19,286 nucleotides of DNA, from the NCBI GenBank assembly GCA_015484935.1, contig WFUQ01000165.1, positions 1-19,286 on the forward strand, given 5' to 3'. Below the pieces are notes generated by a model that was not told the DNA's origin, did not search any database, and worked only from the letters and a program-made list of their open reading frames with translations. How positions within the stretch are numbered: the stretch's first letter is position 1; each line of letters starts with the position of its first letter. This DNA comes from Gammaproteobacteria bacterium (lineage in GTDB: Bacteria; Pseudomonadota; Gammaproteobacteria; SZUA-229). The translations under genes were made by a program, and so were the position numbers. Shown here one piece after another: positions 5,882-13,866 of the stretch.

Positions 5882-7282
5882 TCAGGTCTTCAGTGTTTTT
5901 CTCGCTTTTTTCACAGCCGCCCTTACCTGTTTCGGGGCGGTACCGCCGATATGGTTGCGCGCGGCTACCGAACCTTCCAGCGTCAGTACGTCGAACACAT
6001 CCTTGCTGATCACCTCGCAGAACTGCTGTAGTTCGGCAAGTTCCATATCACCCAGATCTTTGTCGGTTTCTAAACCATAGGCGACTGCTTTACCGACGAT
6101 CTCATGCGCATCACGAAATGCGACACCTTTGCGCACCAGATAATCTGCCAGATCGGTAGCCGTCGAAAAGCCCTGCTTCGCGGCCCGGTACATATTGGCA
6201 TGTTTGCACTGTATCGCTGGTACCATGTCGGCGAACGCGCGCAAGCAACCGGTGACGGTATCGATGGTATCGAACAAGGGTTCCTTGTCTTCCTGATTGT
6301 CTTTGTTGTACGCCAGCGGTTGTGATTTCATCAACGTTAATAGACAGATAAGATGACCGTTGACCCGACCGGTCTTGCCACGTACCAGCTCGGGCACGTC
6401 AGGGTTCTTCTTCTGCGGCATGATGGACGAGCCGGTGCAATAGCGGTCGGGCAGCTCGATGAAATCAAACTGCGCCGATGACCACAACACCATCTCTTCG
6501 GACATGCGTGACATGTGGGTGAGCAGGATAGCCGCTGCTGAACAGAACTCGATAGCGAAATCGCGATCGCTGACCGCATCCAATGAATTGTTTGCTGGTG
6601 CATCAAACCCCATCTCTTTTGCCGTCATCTCACGGTCGATAGGGTAACTGGTGCCCGCCAGCGCGGCAGCACCCAACGGGGAGATATTCATGCGCGCACT
6701 GCAATCTTCGAAACGCGATGCATCTCGCGATAACATCTCGAACCACGCCATCATGTGGTGGCCGAAACTGACCGGTTGCGCCACTTGCAGATGGGTGAAA
6801 CCGGGCAGGATGGTATCGGACTCAGCTTCTGCCAGATCCAGCAAGCCTGACTGCAACTGTTTAATCAATGCGATGATGTCAGCGATATTGTCTCGCAGAT
6901 ACAACCGGATATCGGTCGCCACCTGATCGTTACGTGAACGCCCGGTATGCAGGCGTTTACCGGCATCGCCCACCAGCTCGGTAAGGCGAGACTCGATGTT
7001 CATATGCACATCTTCTTTCGCCACCGACCAGTCGAACATGCCGTTTTCTATCTCGTGTTCGACACTATCGAGGCCGTCGAGTATCGCAGTCAGATCATCT
7101 TTCGACAGTACGCCGATCTTGCTCAACATGCGGGCATGGGCGCGTGAACCTGCCAGATCCTGTTTATACATGCGCTGGTCAAATTCTACCGAGGCGGTGA
7201 ACTGTTCGACGAAGGCATCGGTCTGTTCGCTGAAACGCCCGCCCCAGGCTGAATTGGTTTTGGAAGAATCTTGTTCGCTCAT
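5882..7282 (-). CDS. argH: Argininosuccinate lyase
   Basis: Argininosuccinate lyase splits argininosuccinate into arginine and fumarate, the last step of arginine synthesis. The 466-residue length is normal for the fumarase/aspartase superfamily. The N-terminus has [18 protein letters not shown] lies at 112-124; the catalytic histidine is His164 in GFTHLQ. The mobile signature loop [12 protein letters not shown], containing the catalytic serine, is at 284-295, and the C-terminal GGTAPKQV is present. The ATG at 7282 begins a normal N-terminus, with a weak AGAG about five bases upstream. It is divergent from algZ, an arrangement well known in Pseudomonas and relatives. Confidence 0.98.
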   Translation of the reverse strand: MSEQDSSKTNSAWGGRFSEQTDAFVEQFTASVEFDQRMYKQDLAGSRAHARMLSKIGVLSKDDLTAILDGLDSVEHEIENGMFDWSVAKEDVHMNIESRLTELVGDAGKRLHTGRSRNDQVATDIRLYLRDNIADIIALIKQLQSGLLDLAEAESDTILPGFTHLQVAQPVSFGHHMMAWFEMLSRDASRFEDCSARMNISPLGAAALAGTSYPIDREMTAKEMGFDAPANNSLDAVSDRDFAIEFCSAAAILLTHMSRMSEEMVLWSSAQFDFIELPDRYCTGSSIMPQKKNPDVPELVRGKTGRVNGHLICLLTLMKSQPLAYNKDNQEDKEPLFDTIDTVTGCLRAFADMVPAIQCKHANMYRAAKQGFSTATDLADYLVRKGVAFRDAHEIVGKAVAYGLETDKDLGDMELAELQQFCEVISKDVFDVLTLEGSVAARNHIGGTAPKQVRAAVKKARKTLKT

Positions 7283-7336
7283 GGATCTCTACACTTTATT
7301 ATCTGTACGGTTCGGACATATCGCCCTGTTTTGGCG

Positions 7337-7366
7337 AGTATATCAGAACGCCTGCTGATGCCGGAA
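7337..7366 (-). promoter_or_regulatory. Candidate promoter of argH (extended -10)
   Basis: On the minus strand TGATATACT forms an extended -10 (TATACT at 7342-7337), with a weak -35 TTCCGG (7366-7361) 18 nt upstream. It would give a 5' leader of about 50 nt for argH. I see no clear ARG-box pair beside it. Confidence 0.45.
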
Positions 7367-7433
7367 TCGCCACATCGCTTTATTCGCCCCCAGGTGCTTG
7401 TATTTCGGTGGTGCTGGTCTATCTCTACACTGC

Positions 7434-8498
7434 ATGGATACTAATCAGACAGCACCGCATATCTTCAGAGAGCCAGACGTGTTACTGCCGGATTTCTGCG
7501 ATGTACGCACGGTTTTCATGGTGGTGCTACTGATCGAGGTGCTGGCACTGGTACTGACCATGGTGATTCCGGCAGCAACCGATGATTTCTGGAACTACCT
7601 CGCTTTCATATCGATGTTCATGCAGTGGATAGGACTGATCAACACGGCATTACTGTGTCGAGGCAGGAACTGGCTGAACCGGCTGGAGCTTAAATTTGCG
7701 CTGGTCTACAGCTATGTGATGATGATGCTGGTCAGTTTCGGCGTTAGTGTCGGACTGCTGATCTTGAAAGATACGCTGGCGCTGGATGATATCACCGCAC
7801 CTCTGGTCGATCATTTCCTGTTGCGGGTGATGCTGATCAGCGCGGTCATCTATGCATTGTTGTTGCGCTATTTCTACATACAATATGAGTGGCACCGCAA
7901 CGTCAGTTCGCAGGCGAGGGCGGAATTACAAGCCCTGCAGGCAAGGATTCGGCCTCACTTTTTGTTCAACAGCATGAACACCATCGCCAGCCTGATCAGC
8001 TTCAAGCCGGAATCCGCTGAAAAGGCGGTCGAAGACCTGTCAGACCTGTTCCGCGCCAGCCTGAAAGAGCAGACATTTCATACACTTAGCGAAGAGATCG
8101 AGCTGGCACGCAGCTATCTGGATATCGAGATATTACGCCTGGGAGACCGCCTCAGAATCGAGTGGCAGATCGAGGATTCGCTAAAAGAAAAAGAAATTCC
8201 GTCGTTATCCCTGCAACCTCTGGTAGAAAATGCTATTTATCATGGTATCGAACCGTTGGTCACGGGCGGCACCATAAATATCACTGCCATCCGCGACGGT
8301 GACTATCTGGTGCTCACTGTGAGTAACCCGATAGACGGCTCAGCAACCTTGCCTCATAAAAAGGGCAACCAGATGGCGCAGCAGAATATCCGCCAGCGTC
8401 TGGAACTCGCCTACGGCAACCGTGCTGAGTTTAATTCAAATGAGACAAAACATTCCTATTCCGTCATATTGAAGGTACCTTTGGAAAGGGTGTTATGA
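7434..8498 (+). CDS. algZ: LytS/AlgZ-type membrane sensor histidine kinase
   Basis: An inner-membrane histidine kinase of the LytS/YpdA (His_kinase) family, most like AlgZ/FimS. The ATG at 7434 gives 354 residues beginning MDTNQTAPHIF; the frame opens at an upstream TTG (7398), but the family starts close to the LLPDFCDVR segment. Four membrane helices lie at about 26-46, 54-74, 89-110 and 128-148. The phospho-acceptor region RPHFLFNSMN holds His175, and the ATP-binding N-box LQPLVENAIYHG is at 260-271. The last box reads GNQMAQQNIRQRL rather than the GIGLxN of typical LytS kinases. It overlaps the response regulator gene by 4 bp (ATGA), so the two form a co-translated pair. The signal is unknown. 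Confidence 0.9.
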   Translation: MDTNQTAPHIFREPDVLLPDFCDVRTVFMVVLLIEVLALVLTMVIPAATDDFWNYLAFISMFMQWIGLINTALLCRGRNWLNRLELKFALVYSYVMMMLVSFGVSVGLLILKDTLALDDITAPLVDHFLLRVMLISAVIYALLLRYFYIQYEWHRNVSSQARAELQALQARIRPHFLFNSMNTIASLISFKPESAEKAVEDLSDLFRASLKEQTFHTLSEEIELARSYLDIEILRLGDRLRIEWQIEDSLKEKEIPSLSLQPLVENAIYHGIEPLVTGGTINITAIRDGDYLVLTVSNPIDGSATLPHKKGNQMAQQNIRQRLELAYGNRAEFNSNETKHSYSVILKVPLERVL

Positions 8499-9232
8499 AT
8501 GTATTGATTGTCGATGATGAACAACTGGCTCGTCAGCGTTTACGTCATTTGGTCGGGGAGATCGGTGGACACCGTATAGTCGGTGAAGCCGAGACCGGCG
8601 AACAGGCATTACAGAACGCACAACACAGTAATCCCGATATCGTGCTGATGGATATCCGCATGCCCGGAATGGATGGCCTGCAGGCGGCTGAATATATCAG
8701 TCGCATGAATAATCCACCTGCGATTATCTTCACCACCGCCTACAGTGATCATGCGCTCAACGCGTTCGAATCACATGCGGTCGATTACTTACTCAAACCT
8801 ATCAAACAGGATCGACTGAGGTCGGCACTGGATGCGGCTCGCCGCGTCACCCGTGCCCAACTCGATCGCATCCTCGAAGTCGAACGCGGTGACAGCCGCA
8901 AGAAGATATGCGTCAAGACACGCGGTGAACTCGAACTGATCCCTATCGATGACATCGTGTACTTCAAGGCAGATCAGAAATACGTCACCTTGCGCACCGA
9001 AGATCAGGAGTATCTGATCGAAGAGTCGCTCAAGGCGCTGGAAGACGAATTCGGCAACCGGTTCATGCGTATCCATCGTAATGCGCTGGTCGCTGAATCG
9101 TATGTCAACGGCATGGCTAAAAACGGGGGCGGGCATTCCTGCATCGTGTTCCGTAATATCGAAGACCGGCTTGAGATCAGTCGTCGTCATCTGCCGGAAG
9201 TCCGCAAAAAGCTGAAAGCGATCAGCCAGTAG
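8495..9232 (+). CDS. algR: LytTR-type response regulator, AlgR-like
   Basis: A 245-residue response regulator that acts as a DNA-binding transcription factor. The receiver domain (1-115) has the acidic pair Asp7-Asp8, phospho-acceptor Asp53 in LMDIRMPG, Thr80/Thr81 and Lys101 in LLKPI. A linker of about 20 residues follows, then a LytTR DNA-binding domain at about 138-241 (VKTRGELELIPIDDIVYFKAD, RIHRNALV, SRRHLPEVRKKL). It is coupled to algZ by a 4-bp overlap. In Pseudomonas the orthologous pair controls alginate, twitching motility and virulence genes; here targets are unknown. The usual next gene, hemC, is missing. Confidence 0.93.
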   Translation: MNVLIVDDEQLARQRLRHLVGEIGGHRIVGEAETGEQALQNAQHSNPDIVLMDIRMPGMDGLQAAEYISRMNNPPAIIFTTAYSDHALNAFESHAVDYLLKPIKQDRLRSALDAARRVTRAQLDRILEVERGDSRKKICVKTRGELELIPIDDIVYFKADQKYVTLRTEDQEYLIEESLKALEDEFGNRFMRIHRNALVAESYVNGMAKNGGGHSCIVFRNIEDRLEISRRHLPEVRKKLKAISQ

Positions 9233-9244
9233 AATCTGTCGTGT

Positions 9245-9784
9245 TCATTCAGGCTCGCGTAACTGCTGTTGCGCGAGCCTGATGTTATCTTCGATCTGCC
9301 GGGAGGCAAACTCCAGTACGGTGATACCAACGATACGCTCTGCTATCTGTTCGCCTTTGCCACTGAACATGATCAGTGTGGGATAGAGAGAAACCTTGAG
9401 TCGGGATGCAAACTCGGCAGTCGATAGCGTATCGCCTGAGAAGGTTTTTATCTCTTTGGAGTCCATCACCTCTATCTTGCGGATAAGAACGCCGTCTTCG
9501 AACTGCTTGCTCCTTATCAATGGTTCAAGTATCTGCTGTTCCAGCGCTTCGCAGTAGCTGCACCAGGGCGTACTGAACTCGACCAATATCGGTATGTCTT
9601 CCGTACGAGCCTGCTCACCCAGCCGTTGCAGATCGACTGCTTCCAGAATCAGTCGACTCGGTTCAGGGTCCTCTTCATATTCATAGACAATCTCATTCGC
9701 CGCACACAGCGATGCCGACATCATCAATGAAAAAGCGATTGTTATCGTGTTTAAACTCGTCAGCCTGTTTAGAGTACAATGCAT
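9245..9784 (-). CDS. Exported thioredoxin-fold protein with CSYC motif
   Basis: A 179-residue secreted thioredoxin-like protein. Residues 1-29 form a signal peptide (hydrophobic ITIAFSLMMSASLCA, cleavage about CAA). An acidic segment YEYEEDPEP follows. The redox centre is Cys75 and Cys78 in FSTPWCSYCEALEQ, and the cis-proline is Pro135 in LYPTLIMFS, where the fold requires it. It resembles SoxW/thioredoxin-related proteins that reduce disulfides in the periplasm, but the exact partner cannot be told. It lies opposite its neighbours, only 12 bp from the algR stop and 39 bp from the hemD start, in the place where hemC usually stands. The Shine-Dalgarno is weak. Confidence 0.88.
   Translation of the reverse strand: MHCTLNRLTSLNTITIAFSLMMSASLCAANEIVYEYEEDPEPSRLILEAVDLQRLGEQARTEDIPILVEFSTPWCSYCEALEQQILEPLIRSKQFEDGVLIRKIEVMDSKEIKTFSGDTLSTAEFASRLKVSLYPTLIMFSGKGEQIAERIVGITVLEFASRQIEDNIRLAQQQLREPE
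9250..9281. terminator. Strong hairpin inside the 3' end of the thioredoxin-like gene
   Basis: CAGGCTCGCG (9250-9259) pairs perfectly with CGCGAGCCTG (9272-9281), and four further pairs, one of them G-T, close on a TGCT loop, giving about 14 base pairs. It follows the algR stop by 17 bp and sits inside the last codons of the convergent gene. The plus strand after it is only moderately U-rich. It may end or protect both transcripts. Confidence 0.5.
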
Positions 9785-9787
9785 GAC

Positions 9788-9815
9788 TTGAGAATAATCA
9801 TTGCCGTTAGATAAA
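9788..9815 (+). promoter_or_regulatory. Candidate promoter of hemD
   Basis: TTGAGA (9788-9793), 16 nt, GATAAA (9810-9815) is a good sigma-70 match. The start would fall near 9822-9824, at the hemD ATG itself, implying a leaderless or near-leaderless transcript. This agrees with the lack of a ribosome site. Confidence 0.45.
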
Positions 9816-9823
9816 GCAAGCCG

Positions 9824-10582
9824 ATGCCTGATCTGTCAGACAAAACCATACTGGTGACCCGACCTGCCGGTCTCGAACAGCAGTTGATGTCGTCGCTCAC
9901 ACAGGCAGGAGCAATACCGATACATTACCCCGCGATCGAGATCTGTGCTCCCGGTGATGACAGCAGCCGAGACTATGCCAGACAGCATTTCGCAGATTTT
10001 GATATCGCCATCTTCATCAGCCCCACCGCGGTGAAGCAAACTCTGTCATTCATGGATATCGATGACCGCAACTGCAAACTCGCAGCTATCGGTAGCCGCT
10101 CACAAAAGGCTCTCGAACAGGCAGGTAAGGTCGTCAGCATCCAACCCGAAGGACATGACAGTGAAAGCCTGTTACAACATGACGCGTTTCAGTCTGTCCA
10201 TGTGGCCGGTAAGAACATCGTCATCTTCCGTGGCGAAGACGGGCGCGACAAACTCGGGCGATCGCTTACAGACCGCGGTGCAAACATTTTCTATGCGGCA
10301 GTCTACACACGTAAAAAACCGGTCTCAGCCAGGCCGCTCGACGAATCGTTACTGGCATCCACCGATGCGATCACCATCTCCAGCAATGAAGGTCTGCAAA
10401 ACCTGTTCGAGATGACGGACGGTAACGCAACCACTACTGCGCAACTGCTACAGATACCACTGATCGTCCCCGGTGCCCGCGCTGAAACGCTGGCACATCA
10501 GCTGGGCTTCCATACCATCATAAAAGCGAGCAATGCGACGGATCAGGCGATGTTCGATGCGCTGCAACAGATATTCAGCTGA
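9824..10582 (+). CDS. hemD: Uroporphyrinogen-III synthase
   Basis: A 252-residue enzyme that closes and rearranges hydroxymethylbilane to uroporphyrinogen III in tetrapyrrole synthesis. HemD sequences vary greatly, but the pattern is clear: N-terminal TILVTRPAGLEQQL, HYPAIEI, FISPTAVKQTL, LAAIGSRSQKALEQAG, FRGEDGRDKLGRSLTDRGANI, the AVYTRKKP hinge, and C-terminal TISSNEGLQNLFEM and VPGARAETLAHQLGF. The ATG at 9824 fits because the first strand begins nine residues later. hemC, usually just upstream, is replaced by an oppositely oriented thioredoxin-like gene. hemY follows after 68 bp without hemX between. Confidence 0.93.
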   Translation: MPDLSDKTILVTRPAGLEQQLMSSLTQAGAIPIHYPAIEICAPGDDSSRDYARQHFADFDIAIFISPTAVKQTLSFMDIDDRNCKLAAIGSRSQKALEQAGKVVSIQPEGHDSESLLQHDAFQSVHVAGKNIVIFRGEDGRDKLGRSLTDRGANIFYAAVYTRKKPVSARPLDESLLASTDAITISSNEGLQNLFEMTDGNATTTAQLLQIPLIVPGARAETLAHQLGFHTIIKASNATDQAMFDALQQIFS

Positions 10583-10650
10583 ATTTCTAACTGGATATGT
10601 ATTGACGAAATTTGCGATAATGGCGTCAGCTTGATCCAGGGGTAAATGCA

Positions 10651-11916
10651 ATGAATCGAATCTTGTCCGTGTTATTACTCACCGTCGTCACTGTCATCGG
10701 TTTTTCGATGTATCAGCAACAGGATGTCGGTTATATCAAAATCGCGTTTGCCGACTTCGAATTTGAATCTTCTCTGCTGGTCGTGTTCGCAGCATCGTTA
10801 CTGGTTCTTTTTGCACTGTCCATCATCTTCAATATCCTCGGTTCTGTGCTGAAAGTTTTCGCATATTTCGGTAGCCGACGGCATCAGCGTCTTTCTGAAA
10901 AGGCGCGTCAGGCACTGGCACAGGGTTTGATCGAACTGGCAGAAGGGCGCTTCGACAAAGCTGAAAAGATTCTGCTCACTCAGGTAAAACATAATGACAA
11001 CGCATTACTCGCCTATCTCGGTGCGGCACGTGCGGCTCAACAACAGGGCGCACACGATCGCCGCGATAAATACCTGCGACTGGCACACGAGCTAACACCC
11101 GATGCGGAAACCGCCATCAGCCTGACCAAGGCAGAACTGCAACTTGACCATGAGCAATATGAGCAGGCACTCGCTACCCTGACCCTGCTGGCAGAACGTT
11201 CACCCAAACATGTCTATGTCCTCAAACTGCTGGCGCGGTGCTACCTGAAACTATCCGACTGGAGAAATCTCAATCGTCTTATCCCCGATATCAAGAAACA
11301 TAACGCGCTCTCTACACAGGAGATCTACCCGCTGGAAGTCTCTTGCTGGAAAGGCATGCTCGACGACACCGCTAAAACCACCAACCTTAAAGCGCTGACG
11401 AAACTCTGGAATGATGTACCCAGACACCTCAAGCTGGATGCCGATGTGATACAACATTATGCTTCGCTTTTGATAAAACTCGAATCTGCCGGCGAAGCCG
11501 AGCAACTACTTCGGCACTATCTCAACAACCAATGGGATGAGACACTCATCCAGCAATATGCAGAGATCGATGTCGTATCGGATAACAAGCAACTGGAAAC
11601 CGCTGAGGGCTGGCTGCAGGACCATCAGCAGAACGCTTATCTGTTACTGGCGCTGGGCAATATGTGCACCCAGCGTTCACTCTGGGGCAAAGCGAGAAAC
11701 TATTACGAGATCAGTATCTCGGTCAAAGCCATGCCAGAAAACTATCTGCGTCTGGCTCGACTACTGGAAGAACACATGGGTGATGAACAGGCCGCCCAGG
11801 AATACTACAGACAGGGCATGCATCTGCTGGCCGGTGAATATGCCGATGATGTATTGCAGAAGATCAGTCCGGAGTTTGGCCGCCAACTGGATGCGCCTGC
11901 ATTGAAGGTAGTCTAG
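10651..11916 (+). CDS. hemY: HemY-type inner-membrane TPR protein
   Basis: A 421-residue protein of the proteobacterial HemY family, which is unrelated to the protoporphyrinogen oxidase of the same name in Bacillus. It is membrane-anchored by two N-terminal helices (about 3-21 and 41-67). An amphipathic basic segment (SRRHQRLSEKARQALAQGL) and TPR repeats follow to the end, for example FDKAEKILL, NALLAYLGAARAAQQ, YEQALATLTLLAER and ARNYYEISIS. It is thought to organise or support haem synthesis and is usually in an operon with hemD and hemX. AGGGG nine bases before the ATG gives a good start. Its TAG stop overlaps that of the convergent MOSC gene (shared CTAG). Confidence 0.92.
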   Translation: MNRILSVLLLTVVTVIGFSMYQQQDVGYIKIAFADFEFESSLLVVFAASLLVLFALSIIFNILGSVLKVFAYFGSRRHQRLSEKARQALAQGLIELAEGRFDKAEKILLTQVKHNDNALLAYLGAARAAQQQGAHDRRDKYLRLAHELTPDAETAISLTKAELQLDHEQYEQALATLTLLAERSPKHVYVLKLLARCYLKLSDWRNLNRLIPDIKKHNALSTQEIYPLEVSCWKGMLDDTAKTTNLKALTKLWNDVPRHLKLDADVIQHYASLLIKLESAGEAEQLLRHYLNNQWDETLIQQYAEIDVVSDNKQLETAEGWLQDHQQNAYLLLALGNMCTQRSLWGKARNYYEISISVKAMPENYLRLARLLEEHMGDEQAAQEYYRQGMHLLAGEYADDVLQKISPEFGRQLDAPALKVV

Positions 11917-12440
11917 TTATCTGTATCAACAACCTTGACGCTATCACCCAGTCTTATGTCCCCATCCTGCAGGACTCGCGCATTGATGCCACCGTGTCCA
12001 CGCATGGCATTGTAGCCGCCTGCACCGAAAGTCTCTTCCATCCGTGAACAGGGGTGACACAGACCGGTCATCTCCAGAACTGCGTCACCGATCTCGAACT
12101 GTTTGTCTTTCAGCGCCAGCAGATTGATACCGCTGACGACGATATTCCTGCGGCATTGTTGTGGGTGTATCTCGTCTATCTGTAACATCGAGGAAACGGC
12201 TTTGATATGTTCAGCCTGTATCAATGTCACTTCACGTCTACCGCTTTTGCCCGCATAGCGATCACCCTGTAATCCGTTACCGCTCTGTGCAGTCACTTTT
12301 GTTAATTCGGTCAATGGTTGTCTCTTTTTACCCCGCACACCGATCCATTCAACTCTACCGACCTGTGGTAGATTGTGTAACAGTTCCTGTATGGTTGGTT
12401 TTTCAGACAAGGACAGACGATCTATTGTAAGCAACCACAA
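11913..12440 (-). CDS. Single-domain MOSC protein
   Basis: A MOSC-domain protein of up to 175 residues; MOSC proteins bind molybdenum cofactor through a cysteine and reduce N-hydroxylated compounds, or carry sulfur. Visible features are VGRVEWIGVRGKKR, GLQGDRYAGKSGRREVTLI, RRNIVVSGINLLAL, IGDAVLEMTGLCHPCSRME (Cys128, Cys131, counted from the TTG) and AMRGHGGINARVLQDGDIRLGD. It lacks the beta-barrel N-terminal domain of YcbX. There is no ATG near the N-terminus. In-frame starts are TTG at 12440, 12434 or 12410, so the true start is uncertain. The open frame reaches back to the TGA stop of the upstream ferredoxin reductase, in the same frame, only 6 nt before the first TTG. Confidence 0.85.
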   Translation of the reverse strand: MWLLTIDRLSLSEKPTIQELLHNLPQVGRVEWIGVRGKKRQPLTELTKVTAQSGNGLQGDRYAGKSGRREVTLIQAEHIKAVSSMLQIDEIHPQQCRRNIVVSGINLLALKDKQFEIGDAVLEMTGLCHPCSRMEETFGAGGYNAMRGHGGINARVLQDGDIRLGDSVKVVDTDN

Positions 12441-12446
12441 GCTCGA

Positions 12447-13493
12447 TCACGATGCCGGTTTGGTGATGCCCATCGCTCTCAGAGCATCATCGGAGTATTC
12501 GAACGAGTCAGAATATATCTGGCTCTCCGGTAATCCATGTGCGTAGAACAGATCCATACCAGCCTTTATCATCGGTGGCGGCCCGCTCATATAGACATCA
12601 TAGCTGGACAGATCAGGGTGATCTGCGACCACTTTTTCATGTACCAAGCCAGTCTCGCCCTGCCAGTTATCATCCGGTTCCGGTTGCGATAGCACAGGTG
12701 TATAGCTCAGGTTATCGTGCTGCTCTGCCCAGGCAGTCACCTGATCGTGCATGTACAGATCTCGCAATGAACGTACACCACAGTACAGATGTATCGGTCG
12801 CTGCAAGTCTGTATAGAAAGCGTGTTCCAGCATGCCTTTAAGCGGTGCATAACCGGTGCCACCACCCATCAGGATGATCGGACGGTCTGAGTCTTCGCGC
12901 AGATAGTAACTGCCCAATGGACCTTCTATCCGCATCAGGGCTTTCTCTTTCAGACCATCGAAAACGAAATCGCCGAACTGACCATCGGGTACATGACGTA
13001 TCTGTAATTCTATGAATTCATCATCGTGGGGTGCGTTGGCGATCGAGAATGCGCGTCGCTTGCCATCTCTGAGTAATATCTCGATGTATTGTCCGGCCAT
13101 GAATTGCAGGCGTTCCGTTTCGGGCAGTTTTAGTTTCAACTGCATGACATCATGTGACAGCAGCTTCATATGTTCGACCCGGCAGGGCAGGGTTTTTATC
13201 TCGATATCGCCGCTCTGGGTGATCTCTCGCACGGCAATTTTCAGATCAGATTTTGCACAGGCCTGACAGAACAAAGTTTTGCCGGCTTCAGCCTCGGCCA
13301 GCGCAGCTGAACGCAGTTCCTGCTGATAGTCGATCTCACCGGATATCAACTCGCCCGCACATTTCCCGCAGGCACCATTGCGGCAACCATAGGGTAAACC
13401 CAGGCCTTCGCGGATAGCGGCTTCAAGGATGGTCTCGCCTTCGTTCACAGTAAAACTGTGACCTGTGGCAGGCACGCTGACTTTAAAACTCAT
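12447..13493 (-). CDS. 2Fe-2S ferredoxin-domain NAD(P)H oxidoreductase (AscD/glucoseen-reductase-like)
   Basis: A 348-residue electron-transfer flavoprotein with three domains in order. A plant-type [2Fe-2S] ferredoxin domain (1-92) has Cys37, Cys42, Cys45 and Cys76 in CRNGACGKC and LFCQAC. An FAD-binding barrel (about 100-200) has RAFSIANAP at 147-155. An NAD(P)H domain (about 205-340) has LMGGGTGYAPLKG and the C-terminal MSGPPPMI. Relatives are annotated CDP-6-deoxy-delta-3,4-glucoseen reductase, but no deoxysugar genes are here, so it is better called a general NAD(P)H:acceptor reductase. The adjacent in-frame MOSC gene is the likely partner; ubiD lies nearby but on the far side of two plus-strand genes. 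Confidence 0.92.
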   Translation of the reverse strand: MSFKVSVPATGHSFTVNEGETILEAAIREGLGLPYGCRNGACGKCAGELISGEIDYQQELRSAALAEAEAGKTLFCQACAKSDLKIAVREITQSGDIEIKTLPCRVEHMKLLSHDVMQLKLKLPETERLQFMAGQYIEILLRDGKRRAFSIANAPHDDEFIELQIRHVPDGQFGDFVFDGLKEKALMRIEGPLGSYYLREDSDRPIILMGGGTGYAPLKGMLEHAFYTDLQRPIHLYCGVRSLRDLYMHDQVTAWAEQHDNLSYTPVLSQPEPDDNWQGETGLVHEKVVADHPDLSSYDVYMSGPPPMIKAGMDLFYAHGLPESQIYSDSFEYSDDALRAMGITKPAS

Positions 13494-13547
13494 GTAATAT
13501 TGTGCTCGACATAATCTCTCCAGCGATGGCCGGAGTCAGAGTACACA

Positions 13548-13576
13548 TTGTCTCGTATTTTTTATTCAAATAAAAC
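13548..13576 (+). promoter_or_regulatory. Weak promoter candidate for the glutaredoxin-lipoprotein pair
   Basis: TTGTCT (13548-13553), 17 nt, TAAAAC (13571-13576) lies in the divergent gap. An A/T-rich inverted repeat, TTTATT-CA-AATAAA (13561-13574), covers the -10 region. The rest of the gap, 13494-13547, shows nothing clear for the minus-strand gene. Confidence 0.35.
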
Positions 13577-13602
13577 AATTATTTACCAATGGAATTAGCA
13601 AC

Positions 13603-13860
13603 ATGGCCCGCGTAAAAGTGTATAGCACCGGCATCTGCCCGATCTGTGACAAGACTAAAAACCTGCTCACCAAATGGGGTATCCCGTATGAAGAAGCCAG
13701 ACTCGATACCGGTGACATGGATATCCGGCGCGAATTTACCGAGAAGACACAGGGTGCTCGCATGGTGCCACAGATCCTCATCGACGGTGAATGGATAGGT
13801 GGCTTCACTGAATTGACCGAATTACATATGGAAGACAAGCTTGATCAATTGATGGAGTAG
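13603..13860 (+). CDS. Glutaredoxin (GrxC-like)
   Basis: An 85-residue dithiol glutaredoxin, which uses glutathione to reduce disulfides and glutathionylated proteins in the cytoplasm. The active site is CPIC (Cys12, Cys15), one residue different from the common CPYC. The cis-proline motif MVPQILIDG (Pro56) and the GSH-binding WIGGFTEL are in place. Length matches glutaredoxin 3. A GGAA sequence upstream gives a moderate ribosome site. The gene is divergent from the ferredoxin reductase and precedes the lipoprotein gene by 6 bp, so those two form a likely operon. Confidence 0.94.
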   Translation: MARVKVYSTGICPICDKTKNLLTKWGIPYEEARLDTGDMDIRREFTEKTQGARMVPQILIDGEWIGGFTELTELHMEDKLDQLME

Positions 13861-13866
13861 ACGTCT

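Noticed and set aside
7398..7433. TTG start extending algZ by 12 residues
   Set aside because: The added residues are not typical of the family, and the ATG at 7434 places the conserved LPDFCDVR segment at the usual distance from the N-terminus.
12435..12450. Stop-codon readthrough or selenocysteine at the TGA between reductase and MOSC
   Set aside because: No selenocysteine insertion hairpin is evident after the TGA and the following base is T, not the readthrough-favouring C. Separate TTG initiation is simpler.
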